Part shown: positions 35,226 through 44,291 of the stretch, piece by piece | Layout of the letters: each line of letters opens with the position of its first letter | How positions within the stretch are numbered: the first letter of the stretch is position 1 | Assembly (NCBI RefSeq): GCF_000385215.1 | Contig: NZ_ARQK01000060.1 | Coordinates: forward strand, 62,001-126,000 | Source: Thioalkalivibrio thiocyanoxidans ARh2 | GTDB taxonomy: Bacteria; Pseudomonadota; Gammaproteobacteria; Ectothiorhodospirales; Ectothiorhodospiraceae | Length of the DNA: 64,000 nt | Reading direction: 5' to 3' | Notes under the pieces: generated by a model | The model's input: only the letters and a program-made list of their open reading frames with translations | Database searches by the model: none | What the model was told of the DNA's origin: nothing | Program-made: the position numbers and the translations under genes

Positions 35226-36254
35226 ATGGCCACCATCCGACGACGCTCGACCGGCAAATGGGAGGCCCAGATACGCCGTCTGGGTCAGCCCTCGATCACG
35301 AAGACCTTCAGCGCCCGCGAGGACGCCGCGAAGTGGGCGAGGGCGACCGAGCGTGAGATGGATACCGGCCAGTTCCTGCCGCGCACCGACGGGGAACGGA
35401 CCACGGTGGCCGATGCGTGCGAGCGCTACGCGCGCGAGATCCTCCCCACGAAAAAGTCCCGTCGGCAGATCGCCTCCGACCTCACGCGCCTGATCGACGA
35501 GTGGGGGCCGCACTCGCTCATCGCGCTCACGCCCGACCGGATCGCGGCGTACCGGGACCGTCGGCTACAGACCGTCTCTGGCGACCAAGTGAGAAAGGAG
35601 CTGGGGCTGCTGGGGCGTATTTATCGGGTGGCGATGACCGACTGGGGCATCCATATACCCCATGGCGCACCGATGGATCGTGTGCGTCTTCCCCCGGCGG
35701 GGCGCGGTCGCGAGCGCAGGGTGTCGGACGCCGAACTGGATGCGATCCTGGCCGTTACCGGGTCACGGGAGCTGCCGAGCCTCTGCCGCGTGGCCGTCGA
35801 GACGGCCATGCGGCGCGGCGAGCTGACCGGCCTGACCTGGGAGCGCGTTGATCTTCGCCGACGGGTGGTCCACCTGCCGGACACCAAAAACGGCCAAGCC
35901 CGCGATGTCCCCCTCTCGACGAGAGCGCGGGATGAGCTCGCTGCGATACCGCGCAGACTGTCAGGGCGGGTCTGGGGCCTGACACCTGACGCGGCCAGCC
36001 GGGCGTTCGCCCGCGCGGTGCAGACGGCACGGGCGCGCCATGTCGAGACGCAGGAGGCGGCTGGAGCCACCCCCGAGGCGGATTGGCTCGTAGGTGTGCG
36101 CTTCCACGACCTCCGCCACGAGGCGACCTCACGCCTGTTCGAGCGGGGCCTGTCGATCGTTGAGGTCTCTGCAATCACCGGACACACTGACCTCGCGATG
36201 CTGCGCCGCTACACGCACCTGCGGGCTGACGACTTGGTGGAGCGGCTTGGCTAG
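35226..36254 (+). CDS. int: Tyrosine recombinase/integrase of the element
   Basis: 342 residues. N-terminal AP2-like/arm-binding part (TIRRRSTGKWEAQIRRLGQP), a core-binding SAM-like domain (about 60-150), and a catalytic domain with the first arginine in ETAMRRGELTGLTW, HDLRHEATSRLFE (H-x-x-R), GHTDLAMLRRYTHL (H and nucleophile tyrosine). It lies 80 bases inside attL and is transcribed into the element. It should catalyse integration at and excision from tRNA-Arg. Confidence 0.95.
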   Translation: MATIRRRSTGKWEAQIRRLGQPSITKTFSAREDAAKWARATEREMDTGQFLPRTDGERTTVADACERYAREILPTKKSRRQIASDLTRLIDEWGPHSLIALTPDRIAAYRDRRLQTVSGDQVRKELGLLGRIYRVAMTDWGIHIPHGAPMDRVRLPPAGRGRERRVSDAELDAILAVTGSRELPSLCRVAVETAMRRGELTGLTWERVDLRRRVVHLPDTKNGQARDVPLSTRARDELAAIPRRLSGRVWGLTPDAASRAFARAVQTARARHVETQEAAGATPEADWLVGVRFHDLRHEATSRLFERGLSIVEVSAITGHTDLAMLRRYTHLRADDLVERLG

Positions 36255-36273
36255 GCGGGCAGGGAGGTTTGCC

Positions 36274-36384
36274 ATGTCACCATTATCGATCGCCATCATA
36301 TGGACCACGCTGGCCGTAGTGGCTGCGTACGGGGTGTTCATGGTGGTGGGATGGGTGGCCGAGAGGCTGGTTGGCAGCAAGTGA
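36274..36384 (+). CDS. 36-residue single-pass membrane peptide
   Basis: The frame MSPLSIAIIWTTLAVVAAYG followed by VFMVVGWVAERLVGSK is almost entirely one hydrophobic helix with a short charged tail. AGGGAGG lies 6 bases before the ATG, an excellent ribosome-binding site, and it starts 17 bases after int. Unknown function; small membrane peptides in such positions include toxins and phage-like accessory proteins. Confidence 0.55.
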   Translation: MSPLSIAIIWTTLAVVAAYGVFMVVGWVAERLVGSK

Positions 36385-36448
36385 AGACTTGATTTGTGTG
36401 CCCCGGGGCGTGGGAGGCTCCGCAGGGATTGAGGTGGAGGATAGGGCG

Positions 36449-36703
36449 GTGCCATTCAGATACGGGCTGTTCAGGTCGGGGAAGGAAGTAATGGACGCCG
36501 TGGATCGCGGTGAGTGGGTTTTCTGGCAAACACTCTCCTACCCAGTCCACAAGGATCACCTGGGGCAATACTTCATTGGTCAGGGGCCGGGCCAGGTTGG
36601 TCTGACGTGGGCGGATGGCATCACGCTCAATGGCAGGATTGAGGATTTCTTCGTTCTGAGCGAAGACGAGCGGGCGACTTTGTTTCAGGGTACCCGGCAC
36701 TGA
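36449..36703 (+). CDS. Hypothetical 84-residue protein
   Basis: VPFRYGLFRSGKEVMDAVDR then GEWVFWQTLSYPVHKDHLGQ and DFFVLSEDERATLFQGTRH. The GTG at 36449 has GGAGG 8 bases ahead; the frame is open back to a TTG at 36371. I do not recognise the family. Aromatic content and codon use look like a real coding region. It ends 130 bases before the methyltransferase; that gap has only a palindromic GCCCGGTTACCG-type stretch. Confidence 0.5.
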   Translation: MPFRYGLFRSGKEVMDAVDRGEWVFWQTLSYPVHKDHLGQYFIGQGPGQVGLTWADGITLNGRIEDFFVLSEDERATLFQGTRH

Positions 36704-36832
36704 AGCCAGTGCCCTGATCTCGAGCGGTGCTCGAAGCTGCGGGATTCAGCTCCGCTTGCAGGTGTAATCCCGCTAGACAGGCGGGACGGTAACCGGGCAT
36801 GATGTCCGGAATGATTCCCAGAGAGGCCCGCC

Positions 36833-38143
36833 ATGCACTCCTCCGATACCCCAACAAACCTGCTCCGCTCTGCGCTTGACCTGACCACGCGGGCGGATGT
36901 GGCCCGTGAACTCGGGGTAGATGAGCGGACCGTTCGTCGTTGGGAAAGGGGAGAGGTTCCCATGCCGGCCCATTGGGAACCGGCTCTGAGTCAGGTTCTC
37001 AGACAGCGGGCCCCATTACGCGCTTCTTCCGGTGGGCAGTTCACCTTCATCGATCTGTTTGCTGGCATCGGCGGCATCCGTCAAGGATTCGAAGGGGCCG
37101 GTGGCCACTGTGTCTTCTCCAGTGAATGGGACAAATTCGCACTGCAGACCTACCGGGCCAATTTCGGAAATGAGGACGAGAAGATCCAGACCGATATCCG
37201 GGAGATTACTGCGGTATCCGACGACGCGGAGCAGAACAGTCGGTCAATTGGGGAGCAGATTCCGGAACATGACGTTCTGCTCGCCGGTTTTCCCTGTCAG
37301 CCGTTCTCGCTCGCGGGCGTCTCCAAGAAGAACAGTCTCGGTCGGGATCATGGTTTCCTGTGCGAGGCGCAGGGGACACTGTTCTTCGACGTTGCGCGGA
37401 TTATCGAGGTCAAGCGGCCCCGAGCCTTTCTGCTCGAGAACGTGAAGAACCTGCGCAGTCACGATGGTGGGCGGACCTATGAAGTAATCCGCAAGGTGCT
37501 GGACGAGCTGGGCTATCAGGTCCACGACCGGATCATTGATGGCAAGGGGTTCGTTCCGCAGCATCGTGAGCGGATCTATATGGTCGGTTTCCGGAAGGAC
37601 ACTCCCTTTACTTGGAACCAGCTGGATTTCCCTCGGCCTGATGCCAGGACGCTCCGGGAGATCCTGCATCCGGAGGATGGGTCGGAAGCTGCGGAACCAC
37701 CCTATACGGAGGGCCCGAAGGCGAAGGTCGGCTCCAAATACACGCTCAGCGAGAAGCTTTGGAAGTATCTGCAGGATTACCGCGCCAAGCATGAACGCGC
37801 CGGCAACGGTTTTGGTTACAGCAAGGTCGGTCCGGGCGACACCGCGCGCACGCTCTCCGCTCGCTATCACAAGGACGGGTCCGAGATTCTGGTGGACCGG
37901 GGGCGCAAAGCCCGACCGCGCCGTCTCACACCACGGGAGTGCGCGCGCCTGATGGGCTTCGGGGACGACTTCCAGATCCCGGTCAGTGACACCCAGGCGT
38001 ACCGTCAGTTCGGGAACTCCGTGGTGGTGCCCGTCATCCGCGAGATCGCCTCCGCGATGGTTCCCCATATCCTTGCGGACATCCGTTCCGAAGAGGAGAG
38101 CGAGCAGGCCGAATTGCCCATGGAGTTCCGGGATACGGCGTGA
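36833..38143 (+). CDS. dcm: DNA cytosine-5 methyltransferase, Dcm/M.EcoRII type
   Basis: 436 residues. Residues 15-45 are a helix-turn-helix (TRADVARELGVDERTVRRWE) as in Dcm and M.EcoRII. Motif I FIDLFAGIGG at 72-81, motif IV GFPCQPFS with the catalytic cysteine near 155, motif VI ENVKNL near 202, VIII QHRERIYMVGF, and motif X QFGNSVVVPVI. The variable region and the GDTARTLSARYHKDGSEILV stretch match enzymes that recognise CCWGG, the target also of the neighbouring EcoRII-type nuclease. The stop overlaps the vsr start. Confidence 0.92.
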   Translation: MHSSDTPTNLLRSALDLTTRADVARELGVDERTVRRWERGEVPMPAHWEPALSQVLRQRAPLRASSGGQFTFIDLFAGIGGIRQGFEGAGGHCVFSSEWDKFALQTYRANFGNEDEKIQTDIREITAVSDDAEQNSRSIGEQIPEHDVLLAGFPCQPFSLAGVSKKNSLGRDHGFLCEAQGTLFFDVARIIEVKRPRAFLLENVKNLRSHDGGRTYEVIRKVLDELGYQVHDRIIDGKGFVPQHRERIYMVGFRKDTPFTWNQLDFPRPDARTLREILHPEDGSEAAEPPYTEGPKAKVGSKYTLSEKLWKYLQDYRAKHERAGNGFGYSKVGPGDTARTLSARYHKDGSEILVDRGRKARPRRLTPRECARLMGFGDDFQIPVSDTQAYRQFGNSVVVPVIREIASAMVPHILADIRSEEESEQAELPMEFRDTA

Positions 38144-38646
38144 CCGACCGGCTCACGACGGAGGCACGCAGCCGGCTGATGAGCCGGGTGCGGGGGAGCG
38201 ACACCAAGCCGGAACTTTGGCTACGGCGTGCGCTGCATGCGAAGGGTTTTCGTTACCGGCTGCACGCTAAAGAGCTTCCGGGCCGCCCCGACCTGGTTTT
38301 CCCTCGATATTCAGCGGTCATATTCGTTCATGGCTGCTTCTGGCATGGCCACGACTGTCACCTCTTCCAGATGCCGTCAACGCGCGAGGAGTTCTGGCGA
38401 GAGAAAATCGCAAAGAACCGAGAGCGGGACCGGAGAAACAGGACCACGCTTCTCGACATGGGGTGGCGCGTGCTCGAGGTCTGGGAATGTGCGATGCGGG
38501 GCCGCGACCGGCTCGCGGCGGAAGACCTGCTGCAGCAGGTGACGGAATGGCTGAATGGGAGATCCGGCCGACACGAGATCCGAGGGCTTTCGCGCTTAAC
38601 GGAACGCGGTACAGGAAGTGATGCCCGCAGGGAGGACGCAGGGTGA
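38140..38646 (+). CDS. vsr: Very-short-patch repair endonuclease Vsr
   Basis: 168 residues. RSRLMSRVRGSDTKPELWLR, LPGRPDLVFPRYSAVIFVHG with the active-site aspartate, and the zinc ligands in CFWHGHDCHLFQMP are family marks. Vsr nicks at T:G mismatches left by deamination of 5-methylcytosine at Dcm sites and so accompanies Dcm genes. GTG start inside the dcm stop; the stop in turn overlaps the next GTG. Confidence 0.94.
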   Translation: MTDRLTTEARSRLMSRVRGSDTKPELWLRRALHAKGFRYRLHAKELPGRPDLVFPRYSAVIFVHGCFWHGHDCHLFQMPSTREEFWREKIAKNRERDRRNRTTLLDMGWRVLEVWECAMRGRDRLAAEDLLQQVTEWLNGRSGRHEIRGLSRLTERGTGSDARREDAG

Positions 38647-39887
38647 TCGATTCGATATCGGAGCTTTTCGAGGGGGCCGCGGCCAAATGGCTGAGTGCCG
38701 TGGACGCCGAGCCGGACAAATCGAACCAGCATGAGATCGGAGGCCTGCCGAGCGCTGGCTTCAGGCGCTATCTGGGCGAGCCGGCGAAGGATGAGGTGCT
38801 CCGGTTCGATACGGTCATGGCCTATCTCGAGGACGATGAAGACACGCCCCCCGAGATCGTGGAGGACACGGTATCCTGGTACGACTGCCGATGGAAGAAC
38901 CCCAGTCGCACCCCCGAATACCGGCTCTATTACCGGAGCAATGCCGTTACGGACCGGATCGCCGAGGGCGACCTCATGGTCATTGCCAAGGCGCGTGATG
39001 GGTCCCTGCTGATCGTATTCGCGCCCGGTGAGTCGGAAGTCGAATCGCAGATCCGGCACGTGTTCGGATTCGGGGACTTGGGCGAGCGGTTCCAGGCCGC
39101 ATCGATGCCGGCGTCAGCGCTGACCCTGCCGCTTAAGCTACTCCTCGAGGAGATCGGCGTCGCCTCGATCCAACCGGACGACGCCACTGGGGATCTAGAA
39201 ATCGTCCTCGAGCGTTTTCCCGACCGGTTCCCCTCGACGGCGGAATTCTCATCGCTGGCTAGGGAGCTCAGTCGTGGCGACCCACTGGGACAGCCTGATG
39301 ACACGCTCCTCGCGTGGATGGAGCGCGAAGAAGCCCTCTTTCGGGCCTATGAGCGCGAGGTTGTTCTGGAGCGGTTGGAGCAGGGTTTCCACGGGGACGT
39401 TGACGAATTCGTCAGGTTCTCCCTAAGTGTCCATAACCGCCGAAAGTCACGAATGGGGCATGCGTTCGAGAACCATCTCTCGGCACTCTTCACGGCACAC
39501 TGCCTGCGGTTCGAGAAGGGCGGCGCCAAGCGGGTTACTGAGAATAAGTCCCGGCCGGATTTCCTCTTTCCGGGGTTTTCCGAATACCACGACCCTGCTT
39601 TTCCGGCGTCCCGGCTTTTCCTGCTTGGAGCGAAGACCACCTGCAAGGAACGTTGGCGGCAGGTCTTGGCGGAGGGGAAACGACTGAGGACAAAGTACCT
39701 TGCCACCCTTGAACCGGGGATCACCAAGACGCATACGGATGAGATGCTGGCTCACAACCTGCAGCTCGTGGTTCCAGAAGCTGTCCACTCGTCTTATTCG
39801 GTAGCCCAGCGAGATCAGATTATTGAGCTGCGGGAGTTTATCGATCGCGTCAAGTCTGCTGGTGAGCGCGGCGGGACTATAGGGTGA
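38643..39887 (+). CDS. Type II restriction endonuclease, EcoRII family
   Basis: 414 residues. The N-terminal half (to about 170) resembles the EcoRII-N effector DNA-binding domain. The C-terminal EcoRII-C domain shows MGHAFENHLSALF, RPDFLFPGFSEYHD (304-317), LGAKTTCKERWRQVLAEG (PD..D/EXK lysines at 331 and 335) and LATLEPGITKTHTDEM. EcoRII cuts before CCWGG and needs two sites. Gene order methylase-Vsr-nuclease with 4-base overlaps on both sides means one transcript with coupled translation. GTG start. Confidence 0.88.
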   Translation: MIDSISELFEGAAAKWLSAVDAEPDKSNQHEIGGLPSAGFRRYLGEPAKDEVLRFDTVMAYLEDDEDTPPEIVEDTVSWYDCRWKNPSRTPEYRLYYRSNAVTDRIAEGDLMVIAKARDGSLLIVFAPGESEVESQIRHVFGFGDLGERFQAASMPASALTLPLKLLLEEIGVASIQPDDATGDLEIVLERFPDRFPSTAEFSSLARELSRGDPLGQPDDTLLAWMEREEALFRAYEREVVLERLEQGFHGDVDEFVRFSLSVHNRRKSRMGHAFENHLSALFTAHCLRFEKGGAKRVTENKSRPDFLFPGFSEYHDPAFPASRLFLLGAKTTCKERWRQVLAEGKRLRTKYLATLEPGITKTHTDEMLAHNLQLVVPEAVHSSYSVAQRDQIIELREFIDRVKSAGERGGTIG

Positions 39888-40252
39888 TGTGGCGAGCTGT
39901 TGACGAGATCGTGTTTCCATGCGACGGAAATCGAGCCGGGCATGGATATCACTGCTGTCACCGCTCAGACGCGCATCAACGACCGCATCCTTTCCTAGGT
40001 CGATAGAAAACCGCGAGCGAGTGGTAGGGGACGGTTTCCTTAAGCGGATCGCCGAAAACGGCCCCTCAACCCCTTGAGTGGCCAAGCAGCGCCCGCACGC
40101 CACTATTCGTAGATGCAACTGTGCCTCGCTAACGGCCCGCGCATGCGGGCTACGAACTCTACCGACACGTAGCGGGAGCTGGGGCTCAGTGGCGATTTGG
40201 GGCCAGTATCGATCTCTGTCTTCCGGTTTTGTATAGATTTGAGGGGGTATGG
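39888..40252. other. Non-coding gap between the R-M unit and the OLD/UvrD pair
   Basis: 365 bases. No convincing open frame on either strand. Only short GC-rich repeats such as GCCCGCGCATGCGGGC (40134-40149) stand out. GAGGGGG ahead of the OLD gene start is its ribosome-binding site; promoters for the defence pair must lie here. Confidence 0.6.
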
Positions 40253-42241
40253 ATGAAAATTGAAGAAATCTGGATACACAATTTCCGGTGTTTTGGTCCT
40301 TCAGGCACAAAGATAGCTCTGGAGGGTTGCGCCACTGCATTTGTCGGTGGCAATGGTTCCGGCAAGACAGCCGCCTTCCAAGCAATCTCACGTCTTTTTG
40401 GTGTTACGAACGCAGGTCGAAGGGTTCGGAGGGAGGATTTTCATATTACCGAAGATCAGCAGGAGCTCCAGTCGGGAGCAACCCTGTCGATTGACGTATT
40501 GTTAGCGTTCCCCGAGCTGGAGGGTCTGGACGATGGCGATGTTGAGGACGCCGTTCCAGAGTTCTTCCTGCAAATGGCGGCTTCCGGACCAAGTGCTCCT
40601 CTCAAGGCGAGGATGAGGCTTCATGCGACATGGACGGACGACGGCACGCCGGAGGGCAGCATAGACGAGGACCTTCGTTGGATCACTGCGCTCGATGACC
40701 AATTTGAATGGGATGAATGCAAGCGAGTGCAGGCTGTGGAGCGGAGCTCGATCCAGCTCATCTATGTCCCGGCTGTCCGGGATGCGGAGACGCAGGTGAC
40801 GGCATTGCTAAAGGGGCGGTTGTGGCAGGCCGCAAGATGGTCTGGGGAATTCCGCAACCGCAGCGCAGAAAGCGTCCAAGCGATTCAGGAGCGGTTCGAG
40901 CGCGAGGAGCCCGCACGCGCTGTCCTAGATAAGCTCACAAAACGTTGGCGGCAGGTGCATGAGGCGGATACCGACACTCAACCGACCCTGCGCTTAGTCG
41001 AGAGCCGGTTCGAGGAACTGGTTCGCAAAGCGGAGTTTGCGCTTGCTCCCGACGAGTCCGGACAGGAGCGCGCCCTCAGTGAACTCAGTGACGGGCAGCG
41101 TTCGCTTTTTCATATCGCTCTTACCGCGGCGACTCTGGAAGTCGAGAAGGACCTTTTCGCGTCAACTGCCGGCGAAGGCGCGTTCCATCAGGATAAGCTC
41201 AGGCGGACGAGTCTTACCTTCCTTGCGATCGAAGAGCCAGAGAACAGCCTGTCTCCGTTCTTTCTCTCACGCATCGTCACGCTGGCTCGGGAGATCGGCG
41301 TGCTCCCGTCCGCCCAAGTAGCCCTGTCTAGCCATTCGCCAGCCATTCTCAGCCGCATTGAACCGGAGGAGGTACGCTATTTCCGCTTAAACCGGCTGCG
41401 CCGATCGTCCAATGTCCGTCGGCTCACGATGCCGGGAGGCGAGGACGAAGCAAGGCAGTATGTCCGGCTTGCCATCAGGGCCTATCCGGAGCTTTACTTC
41501 GCCCGCTTCGTCATCCTTGGCGAAGGAGATTCCGAGCGCCTTGTGATCCCGCGCGTTGCGGATGCCATGGGTGTTCAGCTCGACCCCTCATTTGTGCCGA
41601 TCGTCCCCCTAGGCGGGCGTTATGTCAGCCACTTCTGGCGGCTTCTCAATGATCTCGACATCCCCCATGCGACCCTGCTGGACCTCGATAGTGGCCGTTC
41701 ACACGGCGGTGCTCGCCTTTTGGCTGATATTGTTGAAAAGCTGAAGGGACTCGGCAACGACCTTATCTCGAATTCGCTGGCCGAGGCTGGAAATATCGAT
41801 CCTGATGAGTTGGATAATGTGGCGGACGGCGATTTGCTGGACGAGGGCGGGGGGCACGCCTGGCTTCAGGCCCTAAGAGAAGAGGGCGTATTCCTTTCGT
41901 TTCCGCTGGATATCGATTTTGCGATGCTTAGTGCGTTCCCGGAAGCCTATCAGCACCCGCATCCTGGAGGCTGCGGGCCGCGCAGCGGCCGCGCTGCTAC
42001 TAGTGACAAGAAGGCCGTGACGCTCAAGACTGGCGGCAATCCTGATCTTTACGATGAGACATATGATGATAGGTTCAAATGGTACCCCTACCTATTCCTG
42101 AGCAGGAGCAAGCCCGAGACCCATATTGCGGCCCTTGCTCGGATCGAGCCAGACGAACTTTCCAAGGATGCACCCGCCGAGCTCAAGGCACTCATCGAGC
42201 ATGTGAAGGAAAGGCTCGGGCTTGAGGGCAATGATACATGA
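40253..42241 (+). CDS. OLD-family ATPase/TOPRIM endonuclease, Gabija GajA-like (class 2 OLD)
   Basis: 662 residues. ABC-type ATPase: Walker A GGNGSGKT at 32-39, signature-like LSDGQRSLFHIAL near 278-290, Walker B LTFLAIEEPENSLSP at 321-335, H-loop SSHSP at 359-363. TOPRIM domain: LGEGDSE at 422-428 and LDLDSGRSHGG from 476. Class 2 OLD proteins are defined by an adjacent UvrD-like helicase gene, which is what follows here with a 4-base overlap. The pair resembles Gabija (GajA-GajB), in which GajA nicks DNA when phage infection depletes nucleotides. Whether this pair is Gabija proper needs a tree. Confidence 0.85.
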   Translation: MKIEEIWIHNFRCFGPSGTKIALEGCATAFVGGNGSGKTAAFQAISRLFGVTNAGRRVRREDFHITEDQQELQSGATLSIDVLLAFPELEGLDDGDVEDAVPEFFLQMAASGPSAPLKARMRLHATWTDDGTPEGSIDEDLRWITALDDQFEWDECKRVQAVERSSIQLIYVPAVRDAETQVTALLKGRLWQAARWSGEFRNRSAESVQAIQERFEREEPARAVLDKLTKRWRQVHEADTDTQPTLRLVESRFEELVRKAEFALAPDESGQERALSELSDGQRSLFHIALTAATLEVEKDLFASTAGEGAFHQDKLRRTSLTFLAIEEPENSLSPFFLSRIVTLAREIGVLPSAQVALSSHSPAILSRIEPEEVRYFRLNRLRRSSNVRRLTMPGGEDEARQYVRLAIRAYPELYFARFVILGEGDSERLVIPRVADAMGVQLDPSFVPIVPLGGRYVSHFWRLLNDLDIPHATLLDLDSGRSHGGARLLADIVEKLKGLGNDLISNSLAEAGNIDPDELDNVADGDLLDEGGGHAWLQALREEGVFLSFPLDIDFAMLSAFPEAYQHPHPGGCGPRSGRAATSDKKAVTLKTGGNPDLYDETYDDRFKWYPYLFLSRSKPETHIAALARIEPDELSKDAPAELKALIEHVKERLGLEGNDT

Positions 42242-44079
42242 GTGGAGTGCGCCCCGGAGACTGGAGTGCGCAAGGCGTTGAGTACCTCGAGCCGCGCGCA
42301 TGGGAAGCGTTGCGGGAGACCGAGAGGAGCGTGCTGGTAACGGCAGGCGCGGGCGCGGGGAAGACAGAGTTTCTCGCGCAGAAAGCAACTTACCTTCTCC
42401 AGACAGGGCTCTGCCCTGCGCCCAAACGCATACTTGCGATCAGCTTCAAGCGTGATGCGGCAGGCAATCTCGCGGAGAGGGTAGCCACGCGATGTCCACC
42501 TGAACAGGCGCGGCGCTTCAACTCCTACACCTTCGACGCATTCGCGAAGAGCCTTTTGGACCGGTTTCGTGCGGCGGTTCCCGATGCGTATCGTCCTCCT
42601 TCGGACTACCGAATTGTGATGCCATACGGGCGGGATTACAGCGATTTTCTGACTTCGCATGGGTTCCATGGCGTGAGGACTGACAAGTTCGAGCATGCGA
42701 TAGCTAGGGAGCGACTGCCGATCGCCAATGAAGGCTCTCAGTTGCAACGAGCTGTCGCAACCTACTGGCAGGCTCAGTATGATGAACAGAACGGTGTTCG
42801 GCTCTCGTTTCCGATGATCAACCGCCTTGTGGAATTGTTGCTCCGGAAGAACCACTCGATACTGAAGGCGCTACAGCTCACCTATCCCGTCATTTTTCTT
42901 GATGAGTTTCAGGACACCACCTTCGCGCAGTTTGAACTCCTGTACACAGCATTTGGTGGTAGCGAAGCCGTCTTCACGGCGGTTGGCGACGACAAGCAGC
43001 GGATTATGGGTTGGGCCGGAGCGATGCCAGAAGCCTTCGCGAAGTTCGAAGAGGGCTTTGCGGCGCAGCGCATATCTCTGATCTGCAACTGGCGATCGCA
43101 CGCGGACCTCGTTCAGATTCAACATCTCGTCGCGAGCAGGATTGATCCGACTGTTGAGGAGCCGGAAGCACGAGGCAACCGGCGGGTGGATGGCGACGTT
43201 TGCGCCATCTGGGAATTTGCGACGAAGGAGCAAGAAAGCGATTACCTCGCACATTGGGTCGAACGCGAGGTGCAGGCAGGCCATGTCGAGGCCCACGATG
43301 TCGCCATTCTTGTCCGCATGCGCGCCGACCAAGTTGAGGGCGAGCTTTCCCAAGCATTTGCGAACCGGGGGCTAAGGTTGCGGAATGTCGCTCGCAACGT
43401 TGGCGATATCGCCATTCAGGACCTGCTTGGCGAGGATATGACGCAAATCCTCCTGCGGCTTATACGCCTTGGCGCTAGTGGGCGGAGCCCCGAAAGCTGG
43501 AACGCTTCGCTGCTGGACTTGCAACATCTCGAAGCGGTCGACCACGGCGATGAAGCGGGACAGCAACTCCTTCAAGAGCGTCTACAGACATTCGTACGCG
43601 AGATGCGGCGAACCCTGAGAGGCCGTGATCCTGTCCCTGGCGCCGCAGGTGAGGTCGCGCAGTCGGCTCTTGATTTCGTTGGGGCCGAGGTCCTGCGGCG
43701 GGCCTTTCCCTCTTATAAGAGGCAACCCGATTTCTATCGCGTCTGGAATGGGTTTAGGCTGCTCCTAGAGGATTCCCTGCAGCACGCCGAGACGTGGTCA
43801 GGCGCTCTTGATGAATTCGAGGGTTTCGGTCAAATCTCCCTGATGACGATCCACAAGAGCAAGGGCCTCGAGTTCCACACGATCATCTTCTACGGCCTTG
43901 ACAACCGGACGTGGTGGAGCCTTACGCCTGATCGCCCTGAAGAGCTAAAATCGTTCTTTGTGGCCTTCACGCGCGCGAAGCAAAGGGCATTCTTTACTCT
44001 GTGCGCTGAGCGTGGCCAACCCATTGGGTGGTTGGAGAGAATCCTCCTCCCCGGTGGAGTTCGGAGAGTGCGCTTTTGA
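42238..44079 (+). CDS. UvrD/Rep-like superfamily 1 helicase, Gabija GajB-like
   Basis: 613 residues. Walker A TAGAGAGKT at 35-43, motif Ia LAISFKRDAAGNLAERV, motif II FLDEFQDTT (DEFQD at 222-226), motif III GDDKQRIMGWAGA, motif V TIHKSKGLEFHTIIF, motif VI FFVAFTRAKQRAFF. It is shorter than housekeeping UvrD. The ATGA overlap with the OLD gene ties the two functions. GajB-type helicases sense DNA termini and activate the system. Confidence 0.87.
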   Translation: MSGVRPGDWSAQGVEYLEPRAWEALRETERSVLVTAGAGAGKTEFLAQKATYLLQTGLCPAPKRILAISFKRDAAGNLAERVATRCPPEQARRFNSYTFDAFAKSLLDRFRAAVPDAYRPPSDYRIVMPYGRDYSDFLTSHGFHGVRTDKFEHAIARERLPIANEGSQLQRAVATYWQAQYDEQNGVRLSFPMINRLVELLLRKNHSILKALQLTYPVIFLDEFQDTTFAQFELLYTAFGGSEAVFTAVGDDKQRIMGWAGAMPEAFAKFEEGFAAQRISLICNWRSHADLVQIQHLVASRIDPTVEEPEARGNRRVDGDVCAIWEFATKEQESDYLAHWVEREVQAGHVEAHDVAILVRMRADQVEGELSQAFANRGLRLRNVARNVGDIAIQDLLGEDMTQILLRLIRLGASGRSPESWNASLLDLQHLEAVDHGDEAGQQLLQERLQTFVREMRRTLRGRDPVPGAAGEVAQSALDFVGAEVLRRAFPSYKRQPDFYRVWNGFRLLLEDSLQHAETWSGALDEFEGFGQISLMTIHKSKGLEFHTIIFYGLDNRTWWSLTPDRPEELKSFFVAFTRAKQRAFFTLCAERGQPIGWLERILLPGGVRRVRF

Positions 44080-44291
44080 TCCGGCGGCCGTTAATTCGAG
44101 TTAGGGGAATGCAGATCTATCGGCGTTTGGCGGCGGTGCATCTATGTGCTGTTGGAACCGGCCACCGTCGGTAGTGGACTCCGAAGCAATCTGGGAACCT
44201 CGCCAGTTGCTACGCCGGCGTTAAGTAAGCCTAGATGATTTCATTCAGGCCTTCCTTAGATGCTGGAATGTCCCTTGGACCCTAGCGTCCC

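Noticed and set aside
40253-44079. PARIS or a retron defence system
   Set aside because: The ATPase and TOPRIM parts are in one chain and the partner is an SF1 helicase; no reverse transcriptase is present.
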